Source of the DNA: CAXBGS01 sp963975425
Lineage (GTDB): Bacteria > Planctomycetota > Planctomycetia > Pirellulales > Pirellulaceae
Direction: 5' to 3'
Length of the DNA stretch: 64,000 nt
Assembly: GCA_963975425.1 (NCBI GenBank)
Contig: CAXBGS010000003.1
Location: forward strand, 620,001 to 684,000
Part shown: positions 54,723-62,682 of the stretch, piece by piece
Position numbering within the stretch: the stretch's first letter is position 1
Layout of the letters: each line of letters opens with the position of its first letter
Notes under the pieces: generated by a model
What the model was told of the DNA's origin: nothing
What the model saw: only the letters and a program-made list of their open reading frames with translations
Databases searched by the model: none
Program-made: the position numbers and the translations under genes

Positions 54723-54932
54723 CGGCGAATCACGGTAGGCCCCGGGCGGTATCCGCGAGCCAACCGGCATGACCGTTGTGCCACCCCCTGAGCCTAAAAC
54801 GAATTTCGTCCGATACGATTTTCGCCCGCCGCGATCAGGCCGGAAACAGGCCAGAGTGAATCTATGATCCGGGATCCGTCCCGGACTTCTATCCGTCCAA
54901 CACCGAATCAATCGAGACCGCAGCAAACAACG

Positions 54933-56369
54933 ATGATCACACTCAGTCCATTACGTTGGGGCAAGCCATACGAATCGCTTGATTTTATCGATGTCGTTCA
55001 TTTTGATACCGGCGAACCGATTGCGAAAATCGGAACAGTCGGTGGCGGCATTGTCGGCCGCGACATGCGCCAAGCACACAAGGCACGTGAAGCGCTGTTG
55101 CAGTTTTCCACCGACGATTTGATCGAAAAATGCAAACGTGCCGCGGTGTTGTTTGAATCGGCCAACCTGCAAGTCGGCGACTCGACGCAATCGGTCGATG
55201 ACTTCGTTCATCAACAATCGGCTAGCACGGGTTTACCTGAGCACATGTGCCGGTCGAACATGACCAAAAACAGTTTTGTGCTAAGCAACATCGAACAAAT
55301 CCTCGATTGCCTGACTCGTGGACTGGACCTTTCGATCTTGTCGCGCGGTTACGGCGAAGAAGGCCGCGGTGTGATTGTCAGCTATCAAGCGCAAACCCCG
55401 GTCCTCGGCGCTATCCTGCCAAACAACTCGCCCGGTGTTCACACGTTGTGGCTGCCAGCGATCCCGCTGCAAATCGGATTGGCACTGAAACCCGGCTCGC
55501 AGGAACCATGGACACCTTATCGCATGGTGTCGGCTTTCATCGAAGCGGGCGTCCCTGCCGAAGCATTCGGATTGTATCCGGGCGGCCACGATGCCGGTGG
55601 CGCGATCATGACCAAGACCCCACGCAGCATGATCTTCGGCAGCGCTCAAACCGTCGCACAGCACGCCGGCAATCCGAAGGTCCAGGCACATGGCCCTGGC
55701 TTTTCTAAGATCCTGATCGGTGACGATGTCGTTGACGACTGGGAAAACTACCTGGACATGATGGTCGAAAGCGTCCTGAGCAACTCTGGCCGCAGCTGTA
55801 TTAATTGCAGCGGGATCTGGGCGAGTCGTCACACGAAAGAAATCGCGGCCGCAATTGCCAAGAAGATCGGCCCGGTCGACGTGCTGCCGCCAAGTGACCC
55901 CGAGTCAAAGCTAGCCGCTTTCACCGTACCGGCGATGGCGACCGGATCATACGCGATGGTCCAGCAAGATTTAGCGGAGTCCGGCGTGACGGATATGACC
56001 GCGGAGTATGGCGAGAAGTTGATCGAACGAGATCACTGTGCCTATCTGCGCCCGATGGTCGTCCACGCCGATTCGCCTGACCGCGGAGTCGCGTCGAAGG
56101 AATACATGTTCCCATTCGTCAGCGTTGTCGAGTGCCCTCAAGCGGAGATGCTCAAACGTATTGGCCCGACTCTAGTGGGAACGGTTCTCTCGCAAGACCC
56201 CGCGTTCGTTTCGGCTGCCGGCGCTTGTGTCGAAATCGATCGAGTCAACATCGGACCAATCGCGACAAATCGGCTGAATTGGCTGCAGCCTCACGAGGGC
56301 AACATCATCGATTTCCTCTTCCGTTCTCGGGCCTATCAAGTCGCCGATCTGCCCGTCGCGGCGACGTAG
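54933..56369 (+). CDS. Aldehyde-dehydrogenase-fold reductase, LuxC-like
   Basis: A 478-residue protein of the aldehyde dehydrogenase superfamily. It has a QTPVLGAILPNNSPGVHT region, a GSQEPWTPYRMVSAFIEAGV segment, and the active-site Cys within NSGRSCINCSGIW, where one of the two Cys is the expected nucleophile; nearby GFSKILIGDD and the C-terminal RSRAYQVADLPV. Combined with the upstream acid-activating enzyme it resembles the LuxE/LuxC logic of acyl activation and reduction to an aldehyde. ATG at 54933 starts a compact protein; an ATG at 54864 in the same frame adds 23 residues of low similarity. Confidence 0.82.
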   Translation: MITLSPLRWGKPYESLDFIDVVHFDTGEPIAKIGTVGGGIVGRDMRQAHKAREALLQFSTDDLIEKCKRAAVLFESANLQVGDSTQSVDDFVHQQSASTGLPEHMCRSNMTKNSFVLSNIEQILDCLTRGLDLSILSRGYGEEGRGVIVSYQAQTPVLGAILPNNSPGVHTLWLPAIPLQIGLALKPGSQEPWTPYRMVSAFIEAGVPAEAFGLYPGGHDAGGAIMTKTPRSMIFGSAQTVAQHAGNPKVQAHGPGFSKILIGDDVVDDWENYLDMMVESVLSNSGRSCINCSGIWASRHTKEIAAAIAKKIGPVDVLPPSDPESKLAAFTVPAMATGSYAMVQQDLAESGVTDMTAEYGEKLIERDHCAYLRPMVVHADSPDRGVASKEYMFPFVSVVECPQAEMLKRIGPTLVGTVLSQDPAFVSAAGACVEIDRVNIGPIATNRLNWLQPHEGNIIDFLFRSRAYQVADLPVAAT

Positions 56370-56555
56370 GCCCCCATGCCGGACCACCGGCAAACGCTTG
56401 TCGAAACTTGGCGATAGGACAGACTTCGCTCGCCGGTGTCGATCTGACATCTCAGATTCACCGGTCTTTGACGGACGCGCGAGCTATATTCGAGAGTTGA
56501 GAAATCTCGCTGCTCGTCCGCTATTTTGGTCCGCCCTTTGGCCCGTGAAATCGAC

Positions 56556-58136
56556 ATGATCGGCACGACGCAACCCAATCCGATGGCTTCGCTGTCGGTA
56601 TCGGCCGCCGTTTCGGCCGCGCCGACGGGCGCAGGATCGGGTCACCAGGTCACCTCATCCACGCCAGATGAGTTACCGCAAGGAAAAAAAACGCTGGCGG
56701 ACGATCCTCGCGTTCCCGCGTGGCTGGTCAGCACCATCGTCCATACGTTGCTGTTGCTGTTGCTGGCCCTGCTGTCGAAAAGCTCCGCAAACCGCGATGG
56801 CTTGCATCTGTCGGGTCGACAAAGCGAAACGTCGCCGTCGGTGACATTGCAAGTCACCTCACAGCCGCAAAACAAACCCACGCATACGCAGTCGCAGAGT
56901 GAAGAAACGGTCTCAGTGATCGTTGCTCCTCAGCAAAGTTTGATCGCGGAAATTGACCCACTGGATCGTCCGGACAGTGAAAACGAAAACGTTACCGAGT
57001 TGTTGCTTCAGTCGCTCGCCGGTGGAACGTCGGGATCGCGAGCGATGGTTTCGCCACTGCCCGGCGGCGGCTTGTCAGGACGCACGCCGGAGCGACGACG
57101 CGAACTTGGACAGAAATATGGTGCGACGCCCGAAAGCGAAGAAGCGGTTGAGCTGGCGCTGAAGTATCTAGCCGCACACCAACGACGCGGCGGTGGATGG
57201 TCGTTCGATTTAAGCCTGCAGCCCTGCGACGGTCGTTGCAGCAACAGCAAGCTGGCCGGCCAGGATCCGACTCCGTCAACAGCAGCAACCGGCTTGGCAA
57301 TGTTGGCGTTCATGGGCGCCGGATACACCCACCAATCGGGACCCTACGCAGAGAACCTGCACAACGCGATCTACTATTTGCGCAATGCCTACGGAGAAAC
57401 AGAATCCGGTTACGACTGGCAGCAAGGCAGCATGTATGGTCACGGCATCGCCCTGATGGCTCTCGCCGAAGCGCTGTCGATGACAACCGATGAGGAAGAG
57501 TACGACACGCTGTTGAAGGACCTGGTCGAGATGGGAACGTTGTTCACCGTCATCGCACAACACCCCAACGGATCATGGGGATACACCCCCGGCTCGCCGG
57601 GCGACACCACGCTTACGGGCTGGCAAATCCTTTCGTTGCTGGCCGCGAAACGAAATCACATCGCGTTGCGATCGCACACGCTGCGAGACGCAAAAGACTT
57701 TCTGCTGACGATGCAAGGCGAAAAAGCTTTCTCATTCGGTTACCGAACCCCGAAAGCTGAACCGACCACGACGGCGATCGGGCTGACGATGATGTTGTAT
57801 CTGGGTGAATCACCGCATACCACTGCAATGCACCTGGCACTCAGCGATGTCGTCGAGCGAGGTCCTGCGAAGACGAACATCTATCACGACTACTACGCCA
57901 CACTTGCGCTGCATCACGCCAGACACTACGGATGGGACGAATGGAACCAACAGCTGCGCGATCACTTGGTGGCGTCGCAGGTCAAGACCGGCCACGAGGC
58001 CGGCAGTTGGCACTTTGACAACCACTGGGGCAACATCGGCGGGCGACTATACACGACGGCAATGTGTGCGATGACGTTAGAAATCTATTACCGTTATCTG
58101 CCACTTTACGAATCGATGGAAAAATTTCCGCTGTAG
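56556..58136 (+). CDS. Membrane-anchored squalene-cyclase-fold protein
   Basis: A 526-residue protein. Residues about 58-76 form one membrane span (VSTIVHTLLLLLLALL), so most of the chain is outside the membrane on one side. An Asn/Gln/Ser/Thr-rich region (about 80-160) leads to the alpha/alpha-toroid repeats of the squalene-hopene cyclase/prenyltransferase type: EEAVELALKYLAAHQRRGGG with WSFDLSL, STAATGLAMLAFMGAG, and later TTLTGWQILSLLAAK, TTTAIGLTMMLYLG and YTTAMCAMTLEIYYRY. The catalytic DXDD acid of true cyclases is not seen, so a binding or structural role is likely. ATG at 56556. Confidence 0.82.
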   Translation: MIGTTQPNPMASLSVSAAVSAAPTGAGSGHQVTSSTPDELPQGKKTLADDPRVPAWLVSTIVHTLLLLLLALLSKSSANRDGLHLSGRQSETSPSVTLQVTSQPQNKPTHTQSQSEETVSVIVAPQQSLIAEIDPLDRPDSENENVTELLLQSLAGGTSGSRAMVSPLPGGGLSGRTPERRRELGQKYGATPESEEAVELALKYLAAHQRRGGGWSFDLSLQPCDGRCSNSKLAGQDPTPSTAATGLAMLAFMGAGYTHQSGPYAENLHNAIYYLRNAYGETESGYDWQQGSMYGHGIALMALAEALSMTTDEEEYDTLLKDLVEMGTLFTVIAQHPNGSWGYTPGSPGDTTLTGWQILSLLAAKRNHIALRSHTLRDAKDFLLTMQGEKAFSFGYRTPKAEPTTTAIGLTMMLYLGESPHTTAMHLALSDVVERGPAKTNIYHDYYATLALHHARHYGWDEWNQQLRDHLVASQVKTGHEAGSWHFDNHWGNIGGRLYTTAMCAMTLEIYYRYLPLYESMEKFPL

Positions 58137-58213
58137 TGCCATCCTGGCCCGAACGTCGAACTCGGCATTCATGGCCCGCCCGACCGCCGCGATCGAATGT
58201 CTTCGTGGTGCGA

Positions 58214-58265
58214 GTCGCTGCTGTCTGAATGACTGCTGACTGAGTTGCTGCTGTCTGAGTCGCTA
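58214..58265. repeat. Tandem repeat, period 15, four copies
   Basis: GTCGCTGCTGTCTGA, ATGACTGCTGACTGA, GTTGCTGCTGTCTGA and a diverged fourth copy are placed end to end just before the holB stop codon. Confidence 0.82.
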
Positions 58266-59342
58266 TTATCCGATGTCGCCGCGGTCACCCGTGGTGCCTG
58301 CGGCAATGTCGGCGGCAAAGCATTCGATCAGCGTTGACTGATTCGCACTGCGATCCACCTCGCGGATCGCGCGGACGGATCGATCAAGCCGTGCAAGTGT
58401 GGCTGGATGGACGAATGACTGTTCGGCATCGTGCCGCAATTGCTGCCGATAGTGTTGCACCGCCATCGAGAATACGTCTCGCATCGCTCCGCGTCGTTTA
58501 CTGGCGTCCTTACCCGCGCCATCGACATGCTTATTGATGATGCGACTGATCGCGATCGGATCCGGATTGGACGAACCCAGCTGAGAGGTCAGTGCGGCGC
58601 GTAACTGCTCAGCGTCACCTGTCAGTATCCTGGCGGCGACGTGCATGTCGCCCGCGGCAATTTCAACCGCCGCATCAATTTCAGCATCTGACTCATCGAT
58701 ACCGTGAACATCTCGAAGCAAGGCGACGGCGTCGGCTCCGGTTGGCGATGCAAAGCGAATGATTCGGCAACGCGAACGAATTGTCGGCAACTGTCGCTGC
58801 TCGCTGGTCCCGATCAAGATCACGACGGCATCGGCCGGTGGCTCTTCCAGGGTTTTCAACAAACAATTGGCGCCTTCTTCGTTCAGAAAATCGGCATCTT
58901 GCAAGATTGCCACTTTGCGTTTGCCACGAAACGGACGCAGTCGAATATCACGACAAAACCCTTCTTGCATTCGCACTTCCGGTCGCCCGATCAGCAAATC
59001 CAGAGGAATGAACGACTTGTCACGGGGCTTTTGCAATCGCAGCAAGTCCGGATGGGTTCTCGCAACGACTTGCACACAACCTTCGCAGGCACCGCACGGT
59101 GACATCAATGCAGGATCGACGCGTTCACACAGCAAGGTCTTGGCCAACAAATCGGCGAAGGTCCCCTTGCCGATCCCAGCGGCACCGACGAACAGAAAAC
59201 TTCCCGCGAGTCGACCGTGGCGCAGTGCCGATTCGAACCAAATCTTGGCACGCTGGTGCCCGATCATGGCGGACCATGCCGCCAAACCAGACGACGTCGT
59301 CGTGTCGGCAACGGGCGTACCATCTGTCATGGGGGCTGTCAT
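58266..59342 (-). CDS. holB: DNA polymerase III delta' subunit
   Basis: A 358-residue clamp-loader AAA+ subunit. It has IGHQRAKIWFESALRHGRLA, Walker A GAAGIGKGTF, a zinc cluster of Cys in CGACEGCVQ (with a further Cys upstream), ILQDADFLNEEGANCLLKTL and LEEPPADAVVILIGTSE, and the sensor-1 region LPTIRSRCRIIRF. ATG at complement 59340-59342 overlaps the rpiB stop as ATGA; longer frames upstream overlap rpiB and are not conserved. It is the last gene of the Sua5-rpiB-holB operon. Confidence 0.93.
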   Translation of the reverse strand: MTAPMTDGTPVADTTTSSGLAAWSAMIGHQRAKIWFESALRHGRLAGSFLFVGAAGIGKGTFADLLAKTLLCERVDPALMSPCGACEGCVQVVARTHPDLLRLQKPRDKSFIPLDLLIGRPEVRMQEGFCRDIRLRPFRGKRKVAILQDADFLNEEGANCLLKTLEEPPADAVVILIGTSEQRQLPTIRSRCRIIRFASPTGADAVALLRDVHGIDESDAEIDAAVEIAAGDMHVAARILTGDAEQLRAALTSQLGSSNPDPIAISRIINKHVDGAGKDASKRRGAMRDVFSMAVQHYRQQLRHDAEQSFVHPATLARLDRSVRAIREVDRSANQSTLIECFAADIAAGTTGDRGDIG

Positions 59343-59821
59343 GCGGGCGAATTCTCGTCGTCGGGGTCGGGCCCGTTGTTGGCCGCCTCGATGGACCCAA
59401 TTTTCTGAACACGTTTTTCGTGTCGACCGCCTTCGAACTCGGTCTGCAGCCACATCACGACCAGCTCATCGATCGGTCGATCGCCGATCAAGTCACCTGG
59501 CAAGCACAACACGTTGACGTTGTTGTGACGCCGACTCATTTCCACCATCACTTCGTCATGGCAGGATGCGGCCCGGACGCCCGGAAACTTGTTCGCGGTG
59601 ATTGCCATTCCGATTCCCGTCCCGCAGATCAGCACGCCTCGATCGGCCTCACCGCGGCCAACCTTTTCGGCGACCTTGCAGGCGAAATCAGGATAGTCGA
59701 CGGGGTCCTCTGAGTTCGTCCCTTCATCCACAACGTCAAAACCATTTTGCTGCAGCGATTGCAGCAACCTTGATTTGATGTGGACTCCACGATGATCACT
59801 ACCCAAACAAACTCGCATCAT
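59339..59821 (-). CDS. rpiB: Ribose-5-phosphate isomerase B
   Basis: A 160-residue RpiB that interconverts ribose-5-P and ribulose-5-P. Conserved: GSDHRGVHIK at the N-terminus (Asp, His), CGTGIGMAITANKFPGVRAA with the active-site Cys, and the region RHNNVNVLCLPGDLIG. Start at the ATG of 59821 (a second ATG is the next codon). It begins 9 bp after the stop of the Sua5-phosphatase gene and overlaps holB by 4 bp. Confidence 0.96.
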   Translation of the reverse strand: MMRVCLGSDHRGVHIKSRLLQSLQQNGFDVVDEGTNSEDPVDYPDFACKVAEKVGRGEADRGVLICGTGIGMAITANKFPGVRAASCHDEVMVEMSRRHNNVNVLCLPGDLIGDRPIDELVVMWLQTEFEGGRHEKRVQKIGSIEAANNGPDPDDENSPA

Positions 59822-59830
59822 TGCCCCCCC

Positions 59831-60970
59831 TCAATTCGCATCTTGATCACACGAGTCGGACGTCGGAAAGAAATCATCGCCCAGCGCATCTAACCATTTC
59901 GTCAATTCCGATTCAATTTGCTGTGCACATGACTCATAAACTTCCACCGACATGCCGACCGGATCACTGATGTCTCCGCCGTCGCGTCGCAGCGTAAAAA
60001 CACGATCGTGTAAATCGGGAAAACCCGCCAAGATTGCATCACGATGGCCTCGCGTCATGGTCAGCACTAAGTCGGCCACCTGCACGACGGATTCATCGAA
60101 TGGCCGACTACTGTGACCGGTCAAATCAAGTCCTTTGCCGCCCATCACTTCGATCGCTTGTGGCGCGGCACCGCTGCCATGTCCCGCAGCGACGCCGGCG
60201 GACAGCACGCGAACGGCGTCTTCACAGTCCAGCTTTTGACGCAGCAGTTCTCGTAACAGCGTTTCGGCCATCGGGCTGCGGCACGTATTGCCGGTGCAAA
60301 CGAGGACGATGACCGGTTTGACAAATTGGTTCATGGCGGCTCGCTCAATCACGCCTTCGCGAAGCAAATCCCATCGGTTGCCGACAATTCGGACACAGGT
60401 TGTCTCTACACCATAGCGAGTCGGGCCGTCATCGAGCAGCAGTGGTATTTCTTTGCGAATGGATTCGGCAATCGCGTCGATTGTCGTCGGCGGAGTCTCG
60501 TCATCGGCGCACGCATCGGCTAACACCAACGGAGCGGAAAGGTACCGATGCAAATGCGAAAGAATACGATGGTCGACGACACGATAACGAACAAGATGAT
60601 CTTCGCCGCAAATCCGTTGCTGGACCGACTCGGGCAGTCTCCGTGTGGCCGACTTTTCGTCGTCGCAGGCAACCGCCAATGTTAGGGGCCCCGGCCAACA
60701 ACGCCGACTCAATCGATCAGCCAGCCGCGAATGTCCGCACAAATAATCGCCCGCCGCGTCAACGCTACGCAGCGACACCACCCCAGGGCGGCATGACTGG
60801 GTTAATTTCGCCATTCGCGCGACAGCCTGCTCGTTCAGGGCATTTGCCGCCAAAACATACGTCGCTTCGGTCGGTAAACCGACCACGTGTCCTTCAACCA
60901 ACGCCTGGACGGTTCGATGAACAATGTCACGCGGGTCATCGGTTTGCTGCAAATCCAGAACATTGACCAT
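59831..60970 (-). CDS. Sua5/YrdC domain fused to a low-molecular-weight phosphatase
   Basis: A 379-residue fusion. Residues 1-205 are a Sua5/YrdC-like domain (GHVVGLPTEATYVLAANA, RRCWPGPLTLAV, RYGVETTCVRIV) with a diverged substrate site: AKLTQSCRPGVVSL replaces the usual K.R...PL pattern. Residues 215-375 are a low-molecular-weight phosphatase: VCTGNTCRSPMAE with Cys225 and Arg231, and the loop DISDPVG. The Thr in GNTCRS, instead of Ile, is the mark of the B. subtilis YwlE-type protein-arginine phosphatase. The order Sua5-phosphatase-rpiB equals B. subtilis ywlC-ywlE-ywlF. Start ATG 60970. Confidence 0.87.
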   Translation of the reverse strand: MVNVLDLQQTDDPRDIVHRTVQALVEGHVVGLPTEATYVLAANALNEQAVARMAKLTQSCRPGVVSLRSVDAAGDYLCGHSRLADRLSRRCWPGPLTLAVACDDEKSATRRLPESVQQRICGEDHLVRYRVVDHRILSHLHRYLSAPLVLADACADDETPPTTIDAIAESIRKEIPLLLDDGPTRYGVETTCVRIVGNRWDLLREGVIERAAMNQFVKPVIVLVCTGNTCRSPMAETLLRELLRQKLDCEDAVRVLSAGVAAGHGSGAAPQAIEVMGGKGLDLTGHSSRPFDESVVQVADLVLTMTRGHRDAILAGFPDLHDRVFTLRRDGGDISDPVGMSVEVYESCAQQIESELTKWLDALGDDFFPTSDSCDQDAN

Positions 60971-61081
60971 TGAAAGAAAAAATCGTTAACGAAATGCTTT
61001 CCAAGGCGACTCGAGACGACACGAGCCAGAAGAGTAAACTTAGTGCAGCGAAACTCCCGATTGCCCATTGTATGAATCAGC

Positions 61082-62062
61082 ATGTCGCCTTCACAAGTCG
61101 ATGCCCGACGCCGTTTTCTCGGCCTGTCCCTGGCCGCCGCAGCCGCCTCGGTTGTGCCCGGTTGCGTGCCCATCGGTTCCCCACAAGCGCCAGAACTGGT
61201 ATGGGGACGTCGCGGACTCAGTGACGGACGATTTTTGAAACCGCGAGCGATCAGTATCGACGACTCCGATGATTTGTACATCGTTGACACGACCGGACGT
61301 ATCCAAGTCTTTGACCGTGACGGAAATCGAAAACGCGGCTGGAAGACGCCGCAAACCGAAAACGGGCGTCCGACGGGACTCGCCTGCCTGACATCGACAA
61401 AGCAGTCACGGTTGCTTGTTGCCGACACTCACTATTACCGCATGCTGGTCTATTCACTCGCAGGCGAATTGATGCCCGAGGAAACTATCGGTGGCGTTGC
61501 GGGAATCAGGCCAGGCGAGTTCGCCTTTGTGACCGATGCGGTGTGTGATCAACAGGGGTGTTACTACGTTGGCGAATACGGCGACAGCGATCGGATTCAA
61601 AAGTTCGACCCCGAGGGAACTTTCATGACGCAGTGGGGCGGCACCGGAAACACGCCGGGACGGTTCAAACGCCCACAAAGCTTGCAAGTCGTCGATGATG
61701 TGTTGTGGGTGGTCGACGCGTGCAACCACCGGATCCAGCGATTCGATGTCACCACCAGCACGCCGGAACTGATCGATATCTGGGGCAGCCAATCGGATCA
61801 ACCGGGCCGGGAAACAGGCCAATTTTATTACCCATACGATCTGGCGATTGCCGGCGACGGCAGTGTCGTTGTCTGTGAATACGGCAACCAGCGGCTGCAG
61901 CGTTTCGCAAGCGATGGATCGTGGATCGCCACGTGGGGAGGCCCCGGCATTCTGCCCGGCCAACTCTATCAGCCTTGGGGGGTCGTGATCGATTCTTATG
62001 ATCGCGTCCATATACTGGACAGCAATAATCACCGTGTCCAGCGAATCGCCTTGCCGACCTGA
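61082..62062 (+). CDS. Tat-exported lipoprotein NHL propeller
   Basis: A 326-residue protein. The N-terminus carries a twin-arginine motif (DARRRFLGLSLAAAAASVVP) followed by a lipobox-like VVPGC, so it should be exported folded and lipid-anchored. The rest is an NHL-repeat six-bladed propeller: FLKPRAISIDDSDDLYIVDT, GRIQVFDRDG, NHRIQRFDV, PYDLAIAGDGSVVVCEYGNQ, QPWGVVIDSYDRVHILDSNN. Ligand unknown. Divergent from the Sua5 fusion. Confidence 0.88.
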   Translation: MSPSQVDARRRFLGLSLAAAAASVVPGCVPIGSPQAPELVWGRRGLSDGRFLKPRAISIDDSDDLYIVDTTGRIQVFDRDGNRKRGWKTPQTENGRPTGLACLTSTKQSRLLVADTHYYRMLVYSLAGELMPEETIGGVAGIRPGEFAFVTDAVCDQQGCYYVGEYGDSDRIQKFDPEGTFMTQWGGTGNTPGRFKRPQSLQVVDDVLWVVDACNHRIQRFDVTTSTPELIDIWGSQSDQPGRETGQFYYPYDLAIAGDGSVVVCEYGNQRLQRFASDGSWIATWGGPGILPGQLYQPWGVVIDSYDRVHILDSNNHRVQRIALPT

Positions 62063-62068
62063 TCAAAT

Positions 62069-62105
62069 CTTGTCGCCGCCCAGGCACACGGCAAGACCGT
62101 TTTTT
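62069..62105 (+). terminator. Weak terminator-like hairpin
   Basis: CTTG.CCG and CGG.CAAG pair with a bulge, followed by ACCG and TTTTTT. It is just after the NHL gene. Pairing is imperfect. Confidence 0.3.
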
Positions 62106-62214
62106 ACGACAAAAATAAAATTCGCATTCATTTTTTCGGGGCGTGACCAAACGTGTCACGGGACGCGCCAATATTTCTTGTGTGGGTAACAACGACTCAA
62201 ACAGGAATTTCCAA

Positions 62215-62574
62215 ATGAATATGAAATCAACACTTCGCCGAGCCATGCAGGACTCGGATTTTTGGGTGATCGAGATGGATTATGTCGATGCCCAGGGAAA
62301 CCTTTCTCATCGCGTGGTGAGTCCGATTCGATTTGTCGGTTCGGACCGTTTTCTGGCCTTGTGTCTGTGCCGCGAAGCACCGAGACAATTCCAGCTTTCG
62401 CGATGCCAAGATGTCCGACTGGTACCAGCCGCGGAAGTGCTGATGCCAATGCCGATCGCAACCACACCGGCACACACACCCTCGGAGATGCCGGCCAACG
62501 CGGTCGCAACCAGCAGCGAACCCTTTGTGGCGGGGATGGAAACCACGATGGTAGGACAAGCTTGTATGGCGTGA
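62215..62574 (+). CDS. Solo WYL-like domain protein
   Basis: A 119-residue protein. Residues 15-70 resemble a WYL domain without any DNA-binding part: DSDFWVIEMDYVDAQGNLSH, RVVSPIRFVGSDRFLALCLC, APRQFQLSRCQDVRLVP. WYL domains are ligand-binding modules, common in regulators of defence systems. The tail is Pro/Thr/Ala-rich. ATG at 62215 follows AGGA. The frame is open upstream to 62143. Confidence 0.7.
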   Translation: MNMKSTLRRAMQDSDFWVIEMDYVDAQGNLSHRVVSPIRFVGSDRFLALCLCREAPRQFQLSRCQDVRLVPAAEVLMPMPIATTPAHTPSEMPANAVATSSEPFVAGMETTMVGQACMA

Positions 62575-62682
62575 TCGTTTTTTGCATCGCTTCGAAGCCG
62601 GCTCGGCATTCGTGTAGAATCTTGTGCCGGCGATCTGCGGGTCGTTTCCAAACCAATTTCACTCTCTGCGGATTCCAGACGA

